From NCBI GenBank assembly GCA_003231675.1, contig QIJB01000029.1, positions 1-10,285 on the forward strand: a DNA stretch of 10,285 nucleotides, given 5' to 3'. The translations under genes were made by a program, and so were the position numbers. Shown here one piece after another: positions 6,624 through 10,285 of this stretch. Within the stretch, counting starts at the first letter, position 1. Each line of letters opens with the position of its first letter. The notes beneath the pieces are model-generated. The model was not told where the DNA came from and searched no databases. It worked only from the letters and a program-made list of their open reading frames with translations. The stretch is from Candidatus Campbelliibacteriota bacterium (GTDB lineage Bacteria; Patescibacteriota; Minisyncoccia; UBA9983).

Positions 6624-6629
6624 CCTCCT
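6624..6629 (-). promoter_or_regulatory. Consensus Shine-Dalgarno sequence of the 113-residue solenoid gene
   Basis: AGGAGG on the minus strand is 5 bases from the ATG at 6618. It decides the start over a second in-frame ATG three codons later. It stands out because glyA, folD, secF and the hydrogenase genes show no such site. Confidence 0.8.
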
Positions 6630-6659
6630 GTTTTATTGAAATGAACTTTGTTTGCCTTG

Positions 6660-6688
6660 ATTCTACACTTTTTAAGTGGTTTTGTCAA
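6660..6688 (-). promoter_or_regulatory. Near-consensus sigma70-type promoter of the 113-residue solenoid gene
   Basis: On the minus strand TTGACA (perfect, 6683-6688) and TAGAAT (5 of 6, 6660-6665) are exactly 17 bases apart. The expected start near 6653 would give a leader of about 35 bases carrying the AGGAGG site. The promoter lies just after the stop of the 69-residue paralogue, so the downstream gene has its own transcript. Confidence 0.75.
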
Positions 6689-6704
6689 GGAGCTGGTTTA
6701 GGCG

Positions 6705-6914
6705 TTATTCGAGATACAGATTTCCCGTTATTTCGCAAAAATGAAGGCATAATCCGGCTCGTTGCGCCCTCAAATCCCCCCTTATTACAATGTATTCCAG
6801 CCTTACTTTGGCTGAAAAATCAAACAAATCAAGATCTCCCTGCACAATACAATCATGCAGGCAACCCTCATTTTTTATAATTCCTCTCGCTTTCTTGCCA
6901 CTTATCGTTCTCAT
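6705..6914 (-). CDS. Short paralogue of the GDLxL-repeat solenoid protein, possibly truncated
   Basis: The 69-residue product has the same layout as the gene downstream: a helical start (SGKKARGIIKNEGCL aligns with VDEAKNKILKRGYL), then IVQGDLDL with Gly26 at the same position as in the paralogue, VIRGDLRA (G46) and EITGNLYLE (G64). The stop follows directly where the longer protein continues with its third and fourth repeats, so this copy looks cut short by a nonsense mutation or a lost 3' end. No continuation is evident in the bases after the stop. A GAGAGG Shine-Dalgarno-like site lies about 7 bases before the ATG at 6914. It could be a functional two-and-a-half-repeat protein or a decaying duplicate. 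Function unknown. Confidence 0.55.
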   Translation of the reverse strand: MRTISGKKARGIIKNEGCLHDCIVQGDLDLFDFSAKVRLEYIVIRGDLRAQRAGLCLHFCEITGNLYLE

Positions 6915-6932
6915 TTTTTTCCTCTCCGTATT

Positions 6933-6949
6933 ATCCCGCAGGGCGGGAT
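6933..6949. repeat. Short GC-rich palindrome upstream of the 69-residue gene
   Basis: A perfect 7-base stem, ATCCCGC with GCGGGAT, has a 3-base loop. On the plus strand it is followed by a T-rich stretch; on the minus strand it is not, so it is a poor terminator for the hydrogenase transcript. It sits about 20 bases before the Shine-Dalgarno-like site and could affect translation of the small gene. Confidence 0.4.
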
Positions 6950-7031
6950 TTGTTTGCTTGTTTGATTTTTAACGAACCGAATTCTCCCCTAATTCTTACT
7001 CTTTTTGGGTAATTTAATCAAGGGAAAAGAT

Positions 7032-7047
7032 CTCCGTCCATGCGGAG
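7032..7047 (-). terminator. Weak hairpin after hydD, possible terminator
   Basis: The 5-base stem CTCCG with CGGAG has a 6-base loop, followed on the minus strand by ATCTTTTCC. It lies 22 bases after the hydD stop. The stem is short and the T tract imperfect, so the hydrogenase transcript may stop here only partly. The 155 bases from here to the next gene hold no other gene. Confidence 0.3.
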
Positions 7048-7069
7048 TATTCTTTTGAGTTTCATCGGT

Positions 7070-7825
7070 TTACTTTTTCAGATGTTCTTTGATTTCTTTG
7101 GTCCGGCTGTGGAACATTGTGAGGTATCGTTCAACGGTTTCTTTGTTTGCGATTTTTTTCAATATTTTGACGAGTGAGGGAATGTTCGCCTCCTCGCGAA
7201 TCCCGAAACATCCGTAACACGGCGAGCCCCCGGAAACGCAAATCGCCTTGCATCCACCTTGAGTGATGGGACCGAGGCACGGCTTTTTTTCTTCCGCTAT
7301 CCTGCACGGATTGCCAGCCTGTTTGCAATCAAAACATACGGAAAAACCGCGATAGCTCGGAGTTTTTCCGGCGAGCAATTCTTCAAAAACTCTCACCACC
7401 TCATCCTCGTCAACCGGACAGCCGTGAATGGCGAAATCAACATCAACGTAAGCCGATAACGGCACCGCGTCCACTCCTACCGGTTTGTATTGAGAAGAAT
7501 AAATTTTTTCATACCAAACTTTCCTGTCTTTTTCCGGCATTATTCCGGGAATTCCCGCCAGCGCGGCGCAAGCTCCCAGCGCGACCAGAACTTTTGAATT
7601 TTCCCGCAATTCCTTGAGCAGTCTTATCTCATCGTGGTGAATGGGCGTCCCCTCTATAATCGTAATATCATAAGGTCCCGGCTCAAAATGCTCTTGACCT
7701 AATCTCCAGTTTACTATGTCTATCTTTTGTTCAAGCGCCAAAAGACGCTCCCGCAAAGAGACGAGTTTAACCTCGCATCCCTCGCAGTCCGTGAAATCAT
7801 ATATTGCTATTTTTGGTTTTGCCAT
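7070..7825 (-). CDS. hydD: Group 3b-type [NiFe] hydrogenase delta (small) subunit
   Basis: The small subunit carries the iron-sulfur relay that passes electrons between the NiFe site of the large (alpha) subunit and the beta/gamma subunits in a soluble sulfhydrogenase-type complex. The 251-residue protein starts MAKPKIAIYDFTDCEGCEVK; C14 and C17 with C86 (in LGACAALAG) and C136 (in HGCPVDEDE) fit the proximal [4Fe-4S] site. C164, C167, C174, C183, C192, C196, C203 and C206 (in CFDCKQAGNPC, KPCLGPITQGGCKAIC and GGSPCYGCFG) fit two more clusters. The twelve-cysteine pattern and the lack of a Tat signal match group 3 cytosolic enzymes. The 5' leader is occupied by the inverted repeat of the neighbouring element, which ends 3 bases before the ATG, and no Shine-Dalgarno sequence is seen. 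No alpha subunit gene follows. An F420-non-reducing (Mvh-like) small subunit is less likely given the beta and gamma neighbours. Confidence 0.93.
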   Translation of the reverse strand: MAKPKIAIYDFTDCEGCEVKLVSLRERLLALEQKIDIVNWRLGQEHFEPGPYDITIIEGTPIHHDEIRLLKELRENSKVLVALGACAALAGIPGIMPEKDRKVWYEKIYSSQYKPVGVDAVPLSAYVDVDFAIHGCPVDEDEVVRVFEELLAGKTPSYRGFSVCFDCKQAGNPCRIAEEKKPCLGPITQGGCKAICVSGGSPCYGCFGIREEANIPSLVKILKKIANKETVERYLTMFHSRTKEIKEHLKK

Positions 7826-7828
7826 AAA

Positions 7829-7859
7829 AGCTTTCAGTCTTCAGCTATCAGCTGTCAGA
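7829..7859 (-). repeat. Inverted repeat flanking the four-helix-bundle gene, hydD side
   Basis: This 31-base repeat begins AGCTTTCAG (read on the plus strand) and matches the reverse complement of 8231-8261 at 24 of 31 positions without gaps. It contains repeated TCAGCT-like words and overlaps the stop codon of the gene at 7848. Confidence 0.8.
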
Positions 7860-8213
7860 CTTTTTTCTTAATTTTTTAACTAAACTAAAAATCATCGCGC
7901 TAATTTCATCTAATTCTTCTCTGAAAATTGCCATGTCTTCGCCACTTGCAAGCTTCAAGCTGATGATTAAATCAATTATAGCACGAACTTCATAAGTTGA
8001 ACGCATAGCAATCCTCAAAAAACGAGAAAACTCCATATCGGAGCCAGAACCGGATCCTTCGGCGATATTCAAAACAATGCTCGTAGACGCTCTTCTTAGT
8101 TGACTTATCAAGCCATATTTCTCGTCATTGGGAAGCTTCTTTGAAAATTCATAAATGGCTGCCGTAAATTTCAACGCCTTTTTGTAAATATCTAATTTTT
8201 CAAATTTTCTCAT
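7848..8213 (-). CDS. Four-helix-bundle protein of the 23S rRNA intervening-sequence family
   Basis: The 121-residue product matches the family of proteins encoded in intervening sequences of bacterial 23S rRNA genes and also found as free-standing genes. Family features seen are the N terminus KFEKLDIYKKALKF (the usual pattern is LxVWKKAxxL), the segment YGLISQLRRASTSIVLNIAEGSG (the usual pattern is QLRRAAxSIxxNIAEG), RFLRIAMRSTYEVRAIIDLI (the usual pattern is GSxxELETxL), and a charged C-terminal helix. Four amphipathic helices are expected; the known structures form ring-shaped pentamers that may bind nucleic acid. The cellular role is not established. Here it is not in rRNA but between hydG and hydD, enclosed by long inverted repeats. 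The start at 8213 fits the family N terminus; upstream is the repeat rather than a clear ribosome binding site. Confidence 0.9.
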   Translation of the reverse strand: MRKFEKLDIYKKALKFTAAIYEFSKKLPNDEKYGLISQLRRASTSIVLNIAEGSGSGSDMEFSRFLRIAMRSTYEVRAIIDLIISLKLASGEDMAIFREELDEISAMIFSLVKKLRKKSDS

Positions 8214-8230
8214 AATTGTTTTAACTGAAA

Positions 8231-8261
8231 TCTGAAGGCTGATGACTGACAGCTGAAAGCT
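8231..8261 (-). repeat. Inverted repeat flanking the four-helix-bundle gene, hydG side
   Basis: This is the partner of the repeat at 7829-7859, with 24 of 31 bases complementary and nine of nine at the outer end (CTGAAAGCT). Its last two bases are part of the TAG stop codon of hydG, so the insertion may have set the end of that reading frame. Confidence 0.8.
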
Positions 8262-9090
8262 AATCTTTATTATTCTCTATCTCATCATAATTAAACACCG
8301 GACCGTCAAGGCAAACATATTTCTTGCCGGTGGTGCAATGCTGGCATTTTCCCACTCCGCATTGCATCTTTCTCTCCATACTCACAAAAATCCTCCTGTC
8401 GGAAATTCCGAGCGGACGCAAAACTTTTTCCAGCGCCCCAATCATCGGTCCCGGTCCGCACATCGTGGCGACGGCGTTTATCTCATCAATGTCTATCTCC
8501 TTTACCAAATCCGTCACAAAGCCGACTTGACCTTTCCAATTTTTGTCTGGTTTGTCTATCGTTAAAATTATTTTTATGCCCTCTTTTTCCCAATCTTTCA
8601 TTCTTTCTTTCATCAAAAGCTCCTCCGGATTTTTCGCTCCATAAAGCACGTAAATCTTGCCGAATTTTTTCTTGTTTTCAATTATGTATTCAACAAGGGC
8701 GGCAATTGGCGGAATCCCAGATCCACCGGTGGCGCAAACAATATCCTTGCCTTTCATAAAATCAAGAGGAAATCCATTGCCGAGAGGTCCGCGCAAGGTT
8801 ATTTCATCACCCTCTTTCAGCGAATGCAGATAAGTCGTTACCGTTCCGGTTTTGCGCGCGGCGATTTCAATATATTTATCCTCGTAGGGGGAGGAGAGGG
8901 GACCCAATGGCGATTCTCCGTAGCCGATTTGCCCAACCATCACGAACTGCCCTGGGTTGAAGACGAGTCCGTCCTCGTTTTTTTCAAACTCGCCCCCATC
9001 AATCTTTTCCAACCTGAAAACTTTCACGGTCGGCGACTGTTCTTCAATCTTTGTTATTTTGACCAATTGCGGTTCGTAAATATTTTCCAT
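8260..9090 (-). CDS. hydG: Group 3b-type hydrogenase gamma subunit, FAD/NAD(P)-binding with [2Fe-2S]
   Basis: This diaphorase subunit passes electrons between NAD(P)H and the iron-sulfur chain of the hydrogenase. The 276-residue protein has a ferredoxin-reductase FAD domain (FNPGQFVMVG at 44-53, GESPLGPLSS at 58-67, RKTGTVTTYLH at 79-89, LRGPLGNGFPLD at 99-110) and an NAD(P) domain (ATGGSGIPPIAALVEYI at 120-136, LYGAKNPEELL at 149-159, TMCGPGPMI at 209-217). At the C terminus KMQCGVGKCQHC and YVCLDGPVF supply C244, C249, C252 and C260 for a [2Fe-2S] cluster of the PyrK/HydG type. Related proteins are PyrK and the AsrB subunit of sulfite reductase, but the hydrogenase beta and delta neighbours settle the assignment. 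It starts 33 bases after the kinase-like gene with no Shine-Dalgarno sequence. Its stop codon overlaps the inverted repeat of the inserted element. Confidence 0.93.
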   Translation of the reverse strand: MENIYEPQLVKITKIEEQSPTVKVFRLEKIDGGEFEKNEDGLVFNPGQFVMVGQIGYGESPLGPLSSPYEDKYIEIAARKTGTVTTYLHSLKEGDEITLRGPLGNGFPLDFMKGKDIVCATGGSGIPPIAALVEYIIENKKKFGKIYVLYGAKNPEELLMKERMKDWEKEGIKIILTIDKPDKNWKGQVGFVTDLVKEIDIDEINAVATMCGPGPMIGALEKVLRPLGISDRRIFVSMERKMQCGVGKCQHCTTGKKYVCLDGPVFNYDEIENNKD

Positions 9091-9123
9091 AAATGTAATG
9101 CTGATTTGTAAATCTTATTTATA

Positions 9124-9807
9124 TTATTCTTGCGCGCCATCTGCTGATTGGCTTATAATCTTTGTTTGTTCCCAGTCGGTTGGCGTGATTTTTCTAATCC
9201 TCTTGTTCTTAATATCTATGTCAAAAACCATGTCATTCAGTTTCCATTTGCGCATGATTCCCACCTCGGCAAATTTTTTCTTCATTTCTTCCATTTGTTT
9301 TTCGGCCTGCTCCTTTAAGTCTTCAATGTCTTCATCTGAATAACCCTCTTGCTTCAATTCTGATTTTAATTTCAAAAGGTCTTTTTCCGTCCAACGCGTG
9401 CCCGGGATTTTTTCCGTTATAATCAAGTAATTTTCTCCTTGTTTCGCTTTTAATATCGGTCTCGCGCAAGGCAAGCCCAACTCGTCAACAATCTTCATCA
9501 CCTTGTATTCATGGAAAGGATTGCCTGTTCTGCCCACTTGTCCTTTTATTATGTTCACTTTTTTCCCCACCGCGCGTAATCCGGATCCCTTTTTGTCCGT
9601 CCATGCGGGCAGCTCTTTTACGCATGTCGGATCTTCTCGGATTCTGCCTTCTTCCGCATACTTTATTTCCCCTTTTTTTATGTTCTCGCCTTCTTTTTCA
9701 AAATAACCCATTGGGTCGTTCGCGAATTCCTCGGGGAGGAATTCGCGGAAACTTTCCTCAATCTCAATCTTTGGCTTGGATTCAAATTCGGTTTTTTCAA
9801 AACTCAT
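9124..9807 (-). CDS. Unknown protein resembling a degenerate kinase fold, inside the hydrogenase operon
   Basis: The 227-residue, charged, soluble protein has no membrane segment. I do not recognise a named family. Parts of it recall the protein-kinase/aminoglycoside-phosphotransferase fold: KKVNIIKG (possible ATP-binding Lys88), FHEYKVMKIVDELGLPCARP (a helix-C-like Glu100 in the style of 'E..vl..l...glp.P'), ENYLIITEKIPGTRW (a hinge-like EKIPG at 132-136), then after a lysine- and glutamate-rich helical stretch (140-180) LNDMVFDIDIKNKRIRKITP and TDWE (Asp211 in the place of the metal-binding aspartate). The usual HxD catalytic motif is not seen, so a pseudokinase is as likely as an enzyme. 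The gene sits 31 bases after hydB and 33 bases before hydG on the same strand, so it is almost certainly co-transcribed. No such subunit belongs to the standard hydBGDA operon. No Shine-Dalgarno sequence is seen. Confidence 0.65.
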   Translation of the reverse strand: MSFEKTEFESKPKIEIEESFREFLPEEFANDPMGYFEKEGENIKKGEIKYAEEGRIREDPTCVKELPAWTDKKGSGLRAVGKKVNIIKGQVGRTGNPFHEYKVMKIVDELGLPCARPILKAKQGENYLIITEKIPGTRWTEKDLLKLKSELKQEGYSDEDIEDLKEQAEKQMEEMKKKFAEVGIMRKWKLNDMVFDIDIKNKRIRKITPTDWEQTKIISQSADGAQE

Positions 9808-9838
9808 CTGTTTTTTTGTTTGGCCGCCGACATACCGG

Positions 9839-10285
9839 CTATCGGCTGTTCTTATAATCTTTTAAAATCACGCTCAAAATCTCGTAAATATCAATGCTTG
9901 CCGGGCAGAACTTTTTACACCGCCCGCATCCCACGCACTGCGACCTTCCGAATTCATTATACGCCCTGACGAATTTATGGTAAAACCAGTTGTAATACCT
10001 TTCCTTTATGGTCGGACGAAAACTGTGCCCCCCGGTGATTTTAGCGAAACCGGGAAGCGTGCACGCGTCCCATTTTCTGCATCGCTTGCAATCCCCGGTC
10101 AGACCTACACTGTCTTCAATTGAGAAACAATAGCAGATGGGGCAGACGTAGGTGCAGATTCCGCACCCCAGACATTTTTTCCCCAATTCGTCCCAAATTG
10201 GATGGTCATGCGACCATTCCACCGCTTTTGCCAAAAGCTCCGGGTCAATAAGCAGGGCGCGCATTGATTGCGACCACTCGCTGAG
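9839..10285 (-). CDS. hydB: Group 3b-type hydrogenase beta subunit, C-terminal part
   Basis: The frame is open through the right edge of the window (LSEWSQSM precedes the first internal ATG), so the gene starts outside; 148 residues are visible. The beta subunit is an electron-transfer protein with [4Fe-4S] clusters in the sulfhydrogenase-type complex and is related to AsrA of sulfite reductase. Visible motifs are KKCLGCGICTYVCPICYCFS (cluster 1), a central CKRCRKWDAC and GGHSFRPTIKERYYNWFYHK stretch matching the family's WDsC...GGHxFR pattern, and SQCVGCGRCKKFCPASIDI (cluster 2). The missing upstream part should be about half of the protein. The kinase-like gene and hydG follow on the same strand. 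HydB is preferred over AsrA because hydD is present in the same cluster. Confidence 0.9.
   Translation of the reverse strand, partial: LSEWSQSMRALLIDPELLAKAVEWSHDHPIWDELGKKCLGCGICTYVCPICYCFSIEDSVGLTGDCKRCRKWDACTLPGFAKITGGHSFRPTIKERYYNWFYHKFVRAYNEFGRSQCVGCGRCKKFCPASIDIYEILSVILKDYKNSR

Larger units (their letters stand above)
7829..8261 (-). mobile_element. Intervening-sequence-like element inside the hydrogenase operon
   Basis: The 433-base unit consists of a four-helix-bundle gene between two 31-base inverted repeats. In RNA the repeats could pair into a long stem with the gene in the loop, the same design as 23S rRNA intervening sequences that are cut out by RNase III. It separates hydG from hydD. 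Its ends lie against the neighbours: one repeat end falls inside the hydG stop codon and the other is 3 bases from the hydD start. No transposase is present, so how it moves is unknown. That it is a mobile unit is an inference from its structure and from the scattered occurrence of this family. Confidence 0.6.

Noticed and set aside
6641..6880. 79-codon plus-strand open frame
   Set aside because: It is antisense to the short solenoid gene and to the promoter of the longer one; no domain is recognisable.
7829..8261. Presence of a 23S rRNA gene around the intervening-sequence-type protein
   Set aside because: Both flanks are hydrogenase coding sequence; no rRNA sequence is present in the window.
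9839..10285. AsrA/AsrB-type anaerobic sulfite reductase instead of hydrogenase beta and gamma
   Set aside because: AsrA and AsrB are related to these two subunits, but the adjacent hydD with a NiFe small-subunit cysteine pattern fits only a hydrogenase, and no AsrC siroheme protein is seen.

Overview
This window looks like a chromosome segment of an ultra-small, host-dependent bacterium of the Candidate Phyla Radiation (Patescibacteria, most likely Parcubacteria-like). That is an inference from combined traits. The genes are compact and divergent. Several genes appear to lack ribosome binding sites, with a -10 box only 7-8 bases before the start codon. The prepilins have the GFTLLELLVVIAIIGLL type of N terminus. 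FolD is unusual, and there is a cytosolic group 3b-type [NiFe] hydrogenase cluster. TGA is used as a normal stop, so recoding lineages such as Gracilibacteria are unlikely.

Left part (1-1576). The 3' end of a rodA-type SEDS glycosyltransferase gene converges on a tandem duplication of a type IV prepilin-like gene on the minus strand. Both pilin copies have lost part of the N-terminal hydrophobic helix at the same place. Copy 1 (478-1000) is out of frame. Copy 2 (1041-1535) is in frame but has a shortened helix. Both keep the same extended -10 promoter.

Middle part (1590-6271), plus strand. glyA and folD (one-carbon folate metabolism) are 4 bases apart. They are followed by about 380 bases holding only a frame-disrupted gene relic, then by secD and secF (Sec translocon accessory proteins). 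secD carries an apparent -1 frameshift just after its first membrane segment. A strong bidirectional terminator closes the block.

Right part (6277-10285), minus strand. Read in transcription order, it encodes hydB (C-terminal part; beta subunit with iron-sulfur clusters), a kinase-fold-like protein of unknown role, hydG (gamma; FAD/NAD and [2Fe-2S]), a four-helix-bundle protein of the 23S rRNA intervening-sequence family inside a pair of long inverted repeats, and hydD (delta; small subunit with three [4Fe-4S] clusters). Together beta, gamma and delta form the electron path between NAD(P)H and the NiFe site. The catalytic alpha subunit is not found after hydD, where it usually lies. Instead there are two small paralogous genes for GDLxL-repeat solenoid proteins. 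The second of these has its own near-consensus promoter, a perfect Shine-Dalgarno sequence and a terminator.

The most notable observations are the intervening-sequence-like element inserted inside a hydrogenase operon, the kinase-like gene inserted between hydrogenase subunits, the parallel helix deletions in the tandem pilins, and the solenoid gene pair. No tRNA, rRNA or CRISPR array was seen.
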